Part shown: positions 50,363-58,736 of the stretch, piece by piece
Layout of the letters: every line of letters starts with the position of its first letter
Numbering within the stretch: position 1 is the stretch's first letter
Source of the DNA: Phaeobacter sp. G2
GTDB lineage: Bacteria; Pseudomonadota; Alphaproteobacteria; Rhodobacterales; Rhodobacteraceae
DNA: 64,000 nucleotides
Direction: 5' to 3'
Assembly (NCBI GenBank): GCA_025163595.1
Contig: CP104102.1
Coordinates: 62,001 to 126,000 of the forward strand
Translations under genes and position numbers: made by a program
The notes under the pieces: model-generated
Databases searched by the model: none
What the model saw: only the letters and a program-made list of their open reading frames with translations
What the model was told of the DNA's origin: nothing

Positions 50363-51547
50363 GTGAGCAAAAGCGTGAACGGGTCTTTGACCGGGACATT
50401 AGTTCTGGATGCCTCGCGTGTGTTGGCGGGTCCGTTTGCCGGACAATTGCTGGGCGATCATGGCGCAGAAGTCATCAAGGTCGAGGCCTTCGCCGGCGAC
50501 GATACGCGTGGGTACGGCCCACCATTTGTCGATGGCACTGCGCCCTATTTTCTGGGTTTGAATCGCAATAAGAAAGATCTGGCACTGGATCTATCCAAGC
50601 CAGAGGGCATTGACCTGCTGTTCGAGATGCTGGAACAGGCCGATGTTTTTATCGAAAACTTCAAGGCCAGCACTTGGGCGAAATGGGGTGTCTCGGATCT
50701 GTCGGAAATCACTCGGCGGTTTCCGCATCTGGTGCATTGCCGTGTGTCGGGGTTCGGGGAAACCGGACAACTGGGTGGTTTGCCCGGCTATGACGCTGCG
50801 GTGCAGGCGATTTCGGGGCTGATGGCGGTGAACGGGCCGCCCGATATTGATGCCTGTCGGATCGGTATTCCCATCGTTGACAGCTGCACCGGCATGTATG
50901 GCTGCATGGGTATTCTGATGGCGCTGCTGGAACGCAACAGGTCCGGTTTGGGCCAGATGGTCGAGGTGACATTGTACGATACCGCGATTGCAATGTTGCA
51001 CCCTCATGCCTCGAACGTTCTGAATGGCGGGCGGGCCTTGCGGACCGGCAACGGTCATCCGAATATCGTCCCCTATGACCTGTTTCCGACCAGCACCGTG
51101 CCGCTGTTTCTGGCCGTGGGAAATGACCGGCAATTCCGTACGCTATGCGCCGAGCTGGGTGTGCCCGAGCTGGGCACCGACGTGCTGTACCGCACAAACC
51201 GCGACCGGGTGACGAACCGCGACAGTCTGCGGGCCACACTGAGTCCGCTGCTGGAACAACGGGACGGTATGGCCCTGTTCACGCATCTGATGGATCTGGG
51301 GGTACCCTGCGCGCCGGTTCTGACCGTCGAAGAGGTGCTCGAACTTGATCATACGCGGACCAGAGAGATGGTACAGGAAGTCGATGGCTATCGCGGGCCC
51401 GGTATCGCCGTGAAACTGGACCGGACGCCAGGTTCTGTGCGTCTTCCGCCGCCAATTATCGGGGCACATAGTCGGGACGTACTGACGCGGTTTGGTTTTG
51501 ACGGCGAGAGGGTGTCACTCCTTTTTTCCCGGAATGTCGTCACATAG
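50363..51547 (+). CDS. CaiB/BaiF family CoA-transferase
   Basis: This 394-residue class III CoA-transferase starts at GTG after GAGGAGAAGCAA. Motifs: VLDASRVLAGPFAGQLLGDH (about 15-34), GAEVIKVEAFAGDDTRGYGP (about 35-54), FLGLNRNKKDLALDL (about 64-78) and the catalytic Asp region PGYDAAVQAISGLMAVNG (about 138-155). It transfers CoA from a donor acyl-CoA to a carboxylic acid. In this context it could activate the acid produced by the LLM/aldehyde dehydrogenase route for beta-oxidation. A second, distinct family member lies at 60672. Confidence 0.92.
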   Translation: MSKSVNGSLTGTLVLDASRVLAGPFAGQLLGDHGAEVIKVEAFAGDDTRGYGPPFVDGTAPYFLGLNRNKKDLALDLSKPEGIDLLFEMLEQADVFIENFKASTWAKWGVSDLSEITRRFPHLVHCRVSGFGETGQLGGLPGYDAAVQAISGLMAVNGPPDIDACRIGIPIVDSCTGMYGCMGILMALLERNRSGLGQMVEVTLYDTAIAMLHPHASNVLNGGRALRTGNGHPNIVPYDLFPTSTVPLFLAVGNDRQFRTLCAELGVPELGTDVLYRTNRDRVTNRDSLRATLSPLLEQRDGMALFTHLMDLGVPCAPVLTVEEVLELDHTRTREMVQEVDGYRGPGIAVKLDRTPGSVRLPPPIIGAHSRDVLTRFGFDGERVSLLFSRNVVT

Positions 51548-51568
51548 TTACAAATATGCGAGGCGGGG

Positions 51569-52249
51569 ATGATATCCATCAATAAGCACGCTGCTATGGC
51601 CACCGTGACATTCGCCCCTGTGCAAGGCCATGTATCGCTGAGCGGCGAACAGATGCAGCATCTCACAAGGGTCGCTTTGGATTTCCATGACGACTTCTCC
51701 ACCACATCCGTCGTACTCAGAACATCCCACATGACCAGCTGTGAAGCTGACGAGGCGGTATGTTACTCGGTTGACGCACAATCGTCCGAGGCGAAACTCA
51801 TTTCAATGCATTACGAGCACATGTGCAGCGCATGGCGGGCTATGCCTCAAGTGACGATTGCCGCCATTGAGGGGGGTGTTGTCGGGGCCGCGGCCGCGTT
51901 GACTTTGTCTTGCGACTGGCGAGTAATGGCAGAAAGTGCCTACTTGCAAATGTCCGGGAAAATCGGGGAAGTGCTGTTCGACGCATCAGTTGTTTCGGAC
52001 TTAGTCAGTATGGTTGGCCACGCGAAAACTCTGCAATATTTGATTCTTGGTGATCGTGTGGCTCCCGAATGCGCTTTGAAGGCTAGTCTGGTTGAATGGA
52101 TTGCCCCAGACGGCCTTGCCGCAGCCATGGCTGCGGATCTCGCACAGAGAGTGGCTGCACGGCCCGTGGATGAAGTGCTAAGGCAAAAGCGGGCAGTGTC
52201 GAGCTGCAAAGAGGCTTTGTTCCAAGCTGCGGGCCTGACGGCCTATTGA
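51569..52249 (+). CDS. Divergent enoyl-CoA hydratase/isomerase-family protein
   Basis: This 226-residue crotonase-fold protein is shorter than the usual 255-260 residues. AIEGGVVGAAAALTLSCDWR (about 96-115) corresponds to the family's oxyanion-hole region (IxGxxxGGGxxLALxCD), but the usual catalytic Glu pair further on is not clearly conserved, reading SGKIGEVLFDASVVSDLVSM. The N-terminal part is weakly conserved. It follows the CaiB-family gene by 21 bases, probably in the same operon. Isomerase, hydratase or a non-hydratase crotonase function are all possible. Confidence 0.75.
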   Translation: MISINKHAAMATVTFAPVQGHVSLSGEQMQHLTRVALDFHDDFSTTSVVLRTSHMTSCEADEAVCYSVDAQSSEAKLISMHYEHMCSAWRAMPQVTIAAIEGGVVGAAAALTLSCDWRVMAESAYLQMSGKIGEVLFDASVVSDLVSMVGHAKTLQYLILGDRVAPECALKASLVEWIAPDGLAAAMAADLAQRVAARPVDEVLRQKRAVSSCKEALFQAAGLTAY

Positions 52250-52305
52250 GTTGTCCGGCACCTTAGAGCGGTCGGACCATACGGCGGCAAATAAGGATGC
52301 AAGGC

Positions 52306-52333
52306 AACAAGTGTCTCAGATGAGACACTTGTT
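52306..52333. promoter_or_regulatory. 28-bp perfect palindrome, probable operator of the AcoR-like regulator
   Basis: AACAAGTGTCTCA (52306-52318) and TGAGACACTTGTT (52321-52333) are perfect inverted repeats around GA. The core TGTCTCAGATGAGACA fits the TGTC-N8-GACA outline also seen at 47774 and 55869. It lies about 60 bases upstream of a -10-like TATAAT that precedes the second flavin reductase and the regulator gene. Confidence 0.72.
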
Positions 52334-52370
52334 ATGATAAGATGTGTCCGACTGGAGCGTGTGTTCAATA

Positions 52371-52399
52371 GCTACAACGCGGTAACATGTGGCTATAAT
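52371..52399 (+). promoter_or_regulatory. Sigma-70-type promoter before the second flavin reductase
   Basis: TATAAT (52394-52399) has a weak -35 GCTACA 17 bases upstream (52371-52376). I do not see a sigma-54-type GG-N10-GC element in this gap. A perfect -10 with a poor -35 and an upstream palindrome suggests activator-dependent transcription. Confidence 0.45.
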
Positions 52400-52445
52400 T
52401 GGACGGAGGGCACTGCGATCTTACAGGCGCACGGGAGGATATGAT

Positions 52446-52991
52446 ATGAATAAGCACCCCGATTTCGATCGAGAAGGTGAATGCGATTTCTCAAAGAACC
52501 TGAGACAAGCGCTCAGGGGGACGGTGGTCAATGTTGCGCTTCTGACAACGCGCGATCATTCTGGAGGCTTTCACGGCCTCGCTGTTACGACCGCTGTTCC
52601 GTTCTCCACTCATCGCCCCGCGATAATCGTTGCAGTCAACAACCGTGCCTCGGCCTTTCCGGCGATCCGGGACAGTGGTTACTTTTGCCTGAACCAGATC
52701 ACCACAAACGACATCGACCTATTGGATCGATTTTGCCGAAGCGACAAGCGTGCCTCTCGCTTCACCTCCGACAGATGGGTGGAGGGGATGCATGGGCTAC
52801 CATATCTGGCAGGGGCTACGACATGTTTCTTTTGCGATGTTCAACAAGCGTATGCACATGACGATCAGATGGTTTTTATTGGGAAAATCGACGGTGTCCG
52901 TTTGGGTCATAGATGCCCAGAGACTCCGGAGGACCCCCTTATCTGGCTTAACGGAGGAGCAGCAAAGCTGGCCAGACGGGAAATAGCCTAG
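52446..52991 (+). CDS. Flavin reductase, second copy (HpaC/DIM6-NTAB family)
   Basis: This 181-residue protein starts at the ATG at 52446 after GGGAGGATATGAT; an upstream in-frame start at 52389 lacks a ribosome-binding site. Its sequence parallels the reductase at 47928 (HSGGFHGLAVTTAVPFSTHR, about 38-57; IIVAVNNRASAFPAIRDSGY; FCLNQITTNDIDLLDRFCRS; PLIWLNGG) but is clearly diverged. It lies just upstream of the AcoR-like regulator and downstream of the strongest palindrome. A second reductase suggests either high FMNH2 demand or a different oxygenase partner. Confidence 0.87.
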   Translation: MNKHPDFDREGECDFSKNLRQALRGTVVNVALLTTRDHSGGFHGLAVTTAVPFSTHRPAIIVAVNNRASAFPAIRDSGYFCLNQITTNDIDLLDRFCRSDKRASRFTSDRWVEGMHGLPYLAGATTCFFCDVQQAYAHDDQMVFIGKIDGVRLGHRCPETPEDPLIWLNGGAAKLARREIA

Positions 52992-53037
52992 CGCTGTAAA
53001 ATCGGCGCTTGATAGAAGTTGTCTTGGGAGGGGCATA

Positions 53038-54912
53038 ATGTCAGACACAAGGGCGGGAACCGCCACAGAATTGAATGATCCGTTGGCAATAGAAATCGCC
53101 AATATTCGCAAATCTCGCGGGCTGAATGGCGCACTTGACCTGCCAGATCTCGTGTCCGAGTCTTGGAAAAGATGTCTTTCAGACTATAATCTTCTTCCCG
53201 ACAGTATTCCGCGTGCTGAGGTCCTGTCACATTCTGAATTGCGCCCGATCCTGGAGGAGCGCGAAGATTTTCTACGTATCGCTGAACCCGAAATCGAGCG
53301 CCTGTTCCAACGGCTCGTCGATAGTGAGTATCTGGTGTCACTCGCGTCCTCTCAAGGGGCAATGCTACTGTTCCGCTGCGATTATCAATACTTGGGCGAG
53401 TTGGCGGGATCAGGTGTTATTCCAGGTTCGATTTGGACTGAGGACAGGCAGGGAACCAATGGTATCGGAACCTGCTTGAGGGTGGGGAAATCAGTCTCTG
53501 TCGTCGGAACCGAGCATTATGGTGCCGCAACTCAAGACCTGACCTGCCTCACGGCGCCGGTTTTTGGGCGGAAGGGAGCTTTAGAATGCGTTATTAACGT
53601 AACGACGGCTCGTAGCACAGACATACGGATGAACCGTGTCGTACAAAGCATCGTCGAACGTGCGGCCCGCCGAATTGAAAACGGGCACTTTGGTCGACTT
53701 CACCGTCGTAACCTGATGCTGCGCATTCTGGACAATGCAGAAAATTCCGACATGGCCGAAGAGGGCCAGATCGCGATTAGCGAAAGTGGGTTGATCTTAG
53801 AGGGGACATCCCAAGTTGCACGGTTGCTGAAACAGCCGGTAGATGAGTTGATTGGCACTTCGGCGACTGAGCTTTTTGAATTGGATACCGATATATCCGA
53901 GATCCGTCCAGGTACGCCCATCATGCTCCAGCATGGAGGAAAGCCACTTAGGGCGATGCTGAGCGTGCCCGAAACACGCAGGCAGTCGGCTGCCCTCCAG
54001 ACTGGCAGTGCGCGGATGTCTCCAGCAACTCCTTGGGCCCTAAAGACGGTTGATCTGGTTAAAGAGGACTTGCGTATCAACCCGGTGCTAAGCCAGGCAA
54101 TGGATCGCGCGCAACGTCTCTTGTCTTCGGGGTTACCTGTCGTCGTAACGGGCGAAACGGGTGCAGGCAAAACTAGTTTTGCCAAGGCGGTTGCGCGGCA
54201 TTGTTTTGGTGAAGATACGAAAATTGTCTTTGTTGATTGTGCCGCACTCGAAGCGCGTAGCAATTTGTCATCCTTGTTCGAAAACCGTCTTCAAGGTCAA
54301 CGATCCTGTCTTATCATTGATCGGATCGACGAAATGAGCGAAGCACATCAATCAGTGTTACTGGGCCTGCTGGAAAGTGACAGGCAGGCGGCTGTGAACG
54401 GGATCGGCATGATTGTGATTTCCACCCAGGAGCTCAGCGAACTGGTAAAAGAGAACCGCCTGCGGCCCGATCTTCTGCACCGATTGAAGGGCGGGCAAAT
54501 TGCGCTTCCCCCATTGCGCAACGCACCGGATATAGAGCTGACCGTCCGCGATCTGTTTCGGATCGAGCGTGAGCTGCAAGAAAAGCCAGATTTGGAACTG
54601 GACGACGATGTGCGCTTGGTGTTGCAGCATTACCATTGGCCCGGCAACCTGCGGGAACTGCGCAATTCGCTGCGTCACGCGATTGCCTTATCCGATGGAA
54701 AACTGGTCCGTCTGGACCAACTGCCACAGGATATAGTTGAGGAAATCGCACGTAAAGACCTGACCGCGCGGTCCCAGTCCGAAGCATCAAAAATCGAGGC
54801 AGCCCTGCGCTATAACGGCGGCAACGTTTCCCTGACGGCGCGGTATCTGGGCATGTCGCGCGCGACGCTTTACCGGAAAATCCAAATCCAGAAGGCGCGC
54901 GAGGAAACCTGA
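53038..54912 (+). CDS. AcoR-like transcriptional activator (GAF, AAA+, Fis-type HTH) lacking the GAFTGA loop
   Basis: This 624-residue regulator has an N-terminal AcoR-type sensory region ending in a GAF-like domain (VIPGSIWTEDRQGTNGIGTC; VGTEHYGAATQDLTCLTAPV). The AAA+ domain has Walker A VTGETGAGKTSFAKAVARH (about 369-387), Walker B LIIDRIDEM (about 425-433) and LRPDLLHRLKGGQIALPPLR (about 479-498), then HWPGNLRELRNSLRHAIALS and a C-terminal Fis-type helix-turn-helix (GGNVSLTARYLGMSRATLYR). The GAFTGA loop that contacts sigma-54 is deleted between the CAALEARSNLSSLFEN segment and Walker B, so it probably activates sigma-70 promoters, as TyrR-like proteins do. It likely controls the nearby oxygenase and flavin genes. 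Confidence 0.9.
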   Translation: MSDTRAGTATELNDPLAIEIANIRKSRGLNGALDLPDLVSESWKRCLSDYNLLPDSIPRAEVLSHSELRPILEEREDFLRIAEPEIERLFQRLVDSEYLVSLASSQGAMLLFRCDYQYLGELAGSGVIPGSIWTEDRQGTNGIGTCLRVGKSVSVVGTEHYGAATQDLTCLTAPVFGRKGALECVINVTTARSTDIRMNRVVQSIVERAARRIENGHFGRLHRRNLMLRILDNAENSDMAEEGQIAISESGLILEGTSQVARLLKQPVDELIGTSATELFELDTDISEIRPGTPIMLQHGGKPLRAMLSVPETRRQSAALQTGSARMSPATPWALKTVDLVKEDLRINPVLSQAMDRAQRLLSSGLPVVVTGETGAGKTSFAKAVARHCFGEDTKIVFVDCAALEARSNLSSLFENRLQGQRSCLIIDRIDEMSEAHQSVLLGLLESDRQAAVNGIGMIVISTQELSELVKENRLRPDLLHRLKGGQIALPPLRNAPDIELTVRDLFRIERELQEKPDLELDDDVRLVLQHYHWPGNLRELRNSLRHAIALSDGKLVRLDQLPQDIVEEIARKDLTARSQSEASKIEAALRYNGGNVSLTARYLGMSRATLYRKIQIQKAREET

Positions 54913-54918
54913 AGGTCA

Positions 54919-54942
54919 GGCCCGGGAACAGTGTCCCGGGCC
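54919..54942. terminator. GC-rich hairpin between converging genes
   Basis: GGCCCGGGA (54919-54927) and TCCCGGGCC (54934-54942) form a perfect 9-pair stem with a 6-base loop and no T-run. It lies between the converging regulator and SDR genes. Confidence 0.5.
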
Positions 54943-54959
54943 GACCAGGGGCCTGATGA

Positions 54960-55754
54960 TCAGCCCAGAGAAAACCCGCCATCCACGGCCAGCGCCTGGC
55001 CGGTGACATGGGGTGCGCAGGCCAGATACACGACCATCTGGCCCATGTCCTCGGGTGTTTGCGCCACGCCCTGCGGCAGGAAAATCTGCTGGTGACGTTT
55101 CCATGATTCCTCTTCGGTTTCGCCGGGTTCTGCCCATTTGCCGGATAGGCCGGTTTCGCCGCGCCACATGCCAGTGCCGACGATGCCGGGGCACAGGGCG
55201 TTCACAGTGATGCCTTCCTGGGCCACTTCCTTGGCCACGGCGTTGCTAAAGCCGATGACACCGAATTTCGTGGCACTGTAATGCGACAGGGCGGGGAAAC
55301 CGACCTTGCCAGCGATCGAGGCGGTGTTAATGATCCGGCCGTATTTCTGTTTGCGCATCAGGGCCACTTCGGCCTGGGTGCACAGGAAAACGCCGCGCAA
55401 GTTGATGTTAATGCAATCGTCCCACTGATCGACGGTCAGTTCTTCGATTCCGCCCAAGCTGACGACGCCCGCATTGTTCATTGCGATGTCCAGCCGACCG
55501 AATTGCTTTTCCACGGCGTCAACCATTGCCGTAACACTGTCCGGTTTGCGGACGTCAACTTGCAACGCGGCAGTGCGACGCCCCAGTTTCGACACCGCAT
55601 CAGCGCCTGCTTCTGCCAGCTCTTTCGTGTAATCGGCGATCACGACATCAGCACCGGCCTCGGCCAGGCTGGTGGCAATGCCCAGCCCGATACCCCGTCC
55701 GCCACCAGTTACCATGGCGATGCGGCCTTCTAGTGAAAATTGAGAATTTGTCAT
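54960..55754 (-). CDS. SDR-family NAD(P)-dependent oxidoreductase
   Basis: This 264-residue classical SDR shows the cofactor motif VTGGGRGIGLGIATSLAEAG (about 15-34), NNAGV (about 93-97), a catalytic Ser in NTASIAGK and the YxxxK motif in HYSATKFGVIGFSNAV. An Asp in VVIADYTKE points to NAD(H) preference. It starts behind GGGAGGACAAA. It is divergent from the second flavokinase gene, with a regulatory dyad between. It may oxidise an alcohol in the LLM monooxygenase pathway; the substrate is unknown. Confidence 0.9.
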   Translation of the reverse strand: MTNSQFSLEGRIAMVTGGGRGIGLGIATSLAEAGADVVIADYTKELAEAGADAVSKLGRRTAALQVDVRKPDSVTAMVDAVEKQFGRLDIAMNNAGVVSLGGIEELTVDQWDDCININLRGVFLCTQAEVALMRKQKYGRIINTASIAGKVGFPALSHYSATKFGVIGFSNAVAKEVAQEGITVNALCPGIVGTGMWRGETGLSGKWAEPGETEEESWKRHQQIFLPQGVAQTPEDMGQMVVYLACAPHVTGQALAVDGGFSLG

Positions 55755-55868
55755 TTTGTCCTCCCTGACTGTGTTCAGGGCCCAGAAAAGGGCTCTTCAG
55801 CTTATGCTGATCATGAATGCCTCTTGTGGGACAATTGGCTCAATCGCTTCACTGGACAGGGCACCCCC

Positions 55869-55884
55869 TGTCACATCAAAGACA
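55869..55884. promoter_or_regulatory. Dyad TGTC-N8-GACA between SDR and flavokinase genes
   Basis: TGTCACATCAAAGACA, extended to CCTGTC...GACAGG, has the same spacing as the sites at 47774 and 52312. It lies in the 271-base divergent gap and could serve both genes. GACAGGG...CCCTGTC just upstream and a GCACAATTGTGC palindrome add further symmetry. Confidence 0.5.
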
Positions 55885-56025
55885 GGCTGAGATTTCCCTT
55901 TGATTGGGTGCCGTCTCAAAAGGCACAATTGTGCGGGCAGGTCACGCCGATTAGACTCTCAGAGCTATACAGTGTGGGCATTCGGCACTCGTGCCATTCC
56001 GTAAAATCCGACGTGGTAGACAGAC

Positions 56026-56418
56026 ATGACTAAATTAGAACTCCCGGTCCGGATTCGCGGCGTTGTGGCACATGGCGACAAGCGGGGCAGAGTCTTGGGG
56101 TTCCCCACCGCGAATTTAATGAGCGGCATTCCGGTTGGTCTCGACTATGGTGTTTATGCTTCGGAAACAGTGATCCTAGGCGATATGTCAAAAACCTATG
56201 CTTCTGTGACGTCTTTTGGTATCCGCCCAACCTTTGATGGTGCTGACAGACGTATCGAAACACATATTTTAGATTTCAACGAGGACATCTACGACCGGGA
56301 AATCGAAGTATCTCTCTTGGCCTTTTTGCGACCGGAAAGACGGTTTGCGTCAGTCAAGCATCCGGTCGCAGCGATGCATGGCGATATAATGGCCACCCGT
56401 TCGCGAACACGATCTTGA
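56026..56418 (+). CDS. Stand-alone riboflavin kinase (flavokinase) domain protein, second copy
   Basis: This 130-residue protein consists only of the RibF C-terminal domain: VAHGDKRGRVLGFPTANLMS (about 14-33), YGVYASE (about 41-47), TSFGIRPTFDGADRR and catalytic-base segment IETHILDFNEDIYDREIE. The adenylyltransferase domain is absent, so FMN but not FAD is the expected product. It is clearly related to the protein at 19150-19644 but diverged, so the two are old paralogues or separate acquisitions. It is divergent from the SDR gene behind a TGTC-N8-GACA dyad, suggesting co-regulation with the FMN-dependent monooxygenase genes. Confidence 0.85.
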   Translation: MTKLELPVRIRGVVAHGDKRGRVLGFPTANLMSGIPVGLDYGVYASETVILGDMSKTYASVTSFGIRPTFDGADRRIETHILDFNEDIYDREIEVSLLAFLRPERRFASVKHPVAAMHGDIMATRSRTRS

Positions 56419-56576
56419 GCAGTTGCCACATCTTTGGTCGGGTTCTGCAAAATGCCTCTACTTTGCTCGAATTCGCGGTTTTGTATAGTAGAGGCACTGT
56501 TTCGTGTGCAGATGTCACTGATGTTTCGCGCAGCTTGGAAAACTACGGATCAAGGGTTGCCGTATTTAACCCTTCC

Positions 56577-58052
56577 CTAGTCGAGCAGAATCCGTGGCAG
56601 CCACAATGCGATGTCAGGGAAAATCATTACCAACACCAACGCGAGAATCTGAAGCCCGACAAACGGGATGATCCCACGATATATTTGCTGTATTTTGATT
56701 TCAGGCGGTGCGACCGCTTTCATATAGAACAAGGCAAACCCGAAAGGCGGCGTGAGGAACGATGTCTGTAGATTGACAGCCAATAGGATGGCGAACCAAT
56801 AGACGACTTCAGACGACGCCACGTGATCGCCGAAGTCCAATCCATTGATGATTGGGGCAAACACCGGCAAGACGATCAAAGTAATCTCGATCCAGTCGAG
56901 AAAGAACCCGAGTAAGAACACGACTCCCATGATCATGAACAACTGGCCCCAAGGCCCAAAACCCAGATGCGCGATGAAAGACTCGACCTGCGCCTCGCCC
57001 CCCAGGGCGCGGAACATGTACGAGAATAATGTAGCGCCAACAAAAAGCCCAAAGACCATACCATTGGTCAGACCCGTTGAGATCATGACATCCCAGACAA
57101 CACGACCGAAGTGTTTTATGTCCGCGGCGCCCCCCCTGCCTGTTGGGTGATCATCGATGCTTGCGGCAGCTTCGCCGTCAAAATGAAACTCTGGGACCCC
57201 GATTGCAGGCAACAGCACAAGGTTGATAAATGCAAGGATGAGCGCCCCCATCGCGCCCACACCAGCGGCCTCTGTTGGCGTCGCGATACCACCAAGAATT
57301 GAACCCAAAACACAGGCAATCAGGAACACCGGCGGTAGAAACGACCTGAATAACATCAGCCAGTATTGGCCTGTGGATTTGGGTCCAAGTTCAGCAGGCA
57401 ATTTCGGCGCAATGCTTGGGCGCAGTATCGAAATCACAACGATGTAAGCGACATACAGACCGGCCAGCATGAAGCCGGGGATGATCGCGGCGACAAAGAG
57501 GTTCCCAACCGAGCGCGACAGAAGATCCCCCATGATGACCAGCATGATAGAGGGCGGAATAAGAATTCCAAGTGTCCCAGAAGACGCGATCGTACCCGTC
57601 GCCAACTGAGGGGAGTACCCACGTTGTAACATGATCGGCAGAGCAAGCAGGCTCATCATCACAACCGATGCGCCGATAATCCCCGTCGTTGCGGCAAGGA
57701 TTGTGCCCATCAGGGTAACGGACAGGGCAAGCCCTCCGGGGACACGACGCAGCAGAACCTGAAGACAGTTCAAAAGATCCCGCGCCACGCCTGATTTTTC
57801 CAACATAACACCCATGAAGATGAACATGGGAACGGCGGTCAAAATAAGGCTTTCGGCAATGGATCCGTAGATTCGCGATGGCAGAGTTCCAAACTGCGGC
57901 AGGTCAAACAGCCATGGGTCGACGAAATACGCCAAGAAACCAAATCCCATGCCGATGCCGCCAAGCACAAAGGCGACTGGGTAGCCTGTAAATAGGAGTA
58001 CCGCGAGCGACGCAAACATCAGTGCCGGCAGGTAGGGCGCTATCCATTCCAT
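56577..58052 (-). CDS. TRAP transporter large permease (DctM-type)
   Basis: This 491-residue polytopic membrane protein has about 12 hydrophobic segments. DctM features: ALMFASLAVLLFTGYPVAFV (about 10-29), LILTAVPMFIFMGVMLEKSG (about 69-88), ASGTLGILIPPSIMLVIMGD and GIATPTEAAGVGAMGAL. A polar insert around residues 280-310 (HFDGEAAASIDDHPTGRGGA) is unusual for the smaller members of the family. It follows the small permease by 2 bases. Confidence 0.92.
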   Translation of the reverse strand: MEWIAPYLPALMFASLAVLLFTGYPVAFVLGGIGMGFGFLAYFVDPWLFDLPQFGTLPSRIYGSIAESLILTAVPMFIFMGVMLEKSGVARDLLNCLQVLLRRVPGGLALSVTLMGTILAATTGIIGASVVMMSLLALPIMLQRGYSPQLATGTIASSGTLGILIPPSIMLVIMGDLLSRSVGNLFVAAIIPGFMLAGLYVAYIVVISILRPSIAPKLPAELGPKSTGQYWLMLFRSFLPPVFLIACVLGSILGGIATPTEAAGVGAMGALILAFINLVLLPAIGVPEFHFDGEAAASIDDHPTGRGGAADIKHFGRVVWDVMISTGLTNGMVFGLFVGATLFSYMFRALGGEAQVESFIAHLGFGPWGQLFMIMGVVFLLGFFLDWIEITLIVLPVFAPIINGLDFGDHVASSEVVYWFAILLAVNLQTSFLTPPFGFALFYMKAVAPPEIKIQQIYRGIIPFVGLQILALVLVMIFPDIALWLPRILLD

Positions 58053-58054
58053 GA

Positions 58055-58615
58055 TCAGTTAACTCCGAATGGGTCGGTGGTTTTTCCATCTCGGATGATC
58101 CCGAGGTAAGCCGCCAAAGATTTGATGAATTGAGAGATTGCAGCAGCAGCCAGCAGAACGAACATCAAGAAAAGAGCCGTTTTTAGGATCCAGACATTCG
58201 AAAGGCCCAGTACCGACTTTGAAGATTCGTCATTCAGAAACGATGTGAGTGCGTATTGCCCTGTGTACCAGATGCCCAAGAGTGAGAACGACAGTAGAAA
58301 AAATATCGCACCTATCATTTCGATAACAAGGCGGGTTCGCGCGCTAAACATCGAACTGACGAGGTCAATCCTGACATGGTAATTTTTTGTATAGGCCCAG
58401 CCAATCATGAACGTGAACAGAAAGGTATGAAACCAGTATTCGGCTTCTTGCAACTGCGTGGAGTTCAAACCGAATGGTTTTGGAGCACCCAGGTATCTTG
58501 TCACAACGTCAACACAGACTGTGATCACAAGCACCAGGCCACTTATTGCGCCCAGCTTAGCGATCGCAGCCAGCACATGGTCCAGCGTATCACTTATTGT
58601 TAAGAGCAATCTCAT
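58055..58615 (-). CDS. TRAP transporter small permease (DctQ-type)
   Basis: This 186-residue protein has four hydrophobic segments (for example GLVLVITVCVDVVTRYLG, about 26-43; YWFHTFLFTFMIGWAYTKNY, about 61-80), typical of DctQ. WAYTKNYHVRIDLV matches the family's conserved cytoplasmic-loop pattern. It is encoded between the binding protein and large permease, separated from the former by a hairpin. Confidence 0.9.
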   Translation of the reverse strand: MRLLLTISDTLDHVLAAIAKLGAISGLVLVITVCVDVVTRYLGAPKPFGLNSTQLQEAEYWFHTFLFTFMIGWAYTKNYHVRIDLVSSMFSARTRLVIEMIGAIFFLLSFSLLGIWYTGQYALTSFLNDESSKSVLGLSNVWILKTALFLMFVLLAAAAISQFIKSLAAYLGIIRDGKTTDPFGVN

Positions 58616-58693
58616 GAAGTCGCCCTCCTTCCAGACCTACGCGCGCCAACTTCGCAAGAGACAGCGCCATTATTCGAAATGACATATCGAAAT

Positions 58694-58719
58694 GCCCACC
58701 CAAAAGACCTTGGGTGGGC
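58694..58719 (-). terminator. Intercistronic hairpin after the TRAP binding-protein gene
   Basis: GCCCACCCAA (58694-58703) and TTGGGTGGGC (58710-58719) form a perfect 10-pair stem with a 6-base loop, with only a weak T-run on the minus strand. It probably gives higher expression of the binding protein than of the permeases, as does the hairpin at 25453. Confidence 0.6.
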
Positions 58720-58736
58720 ACCGATAGATCAACGGT

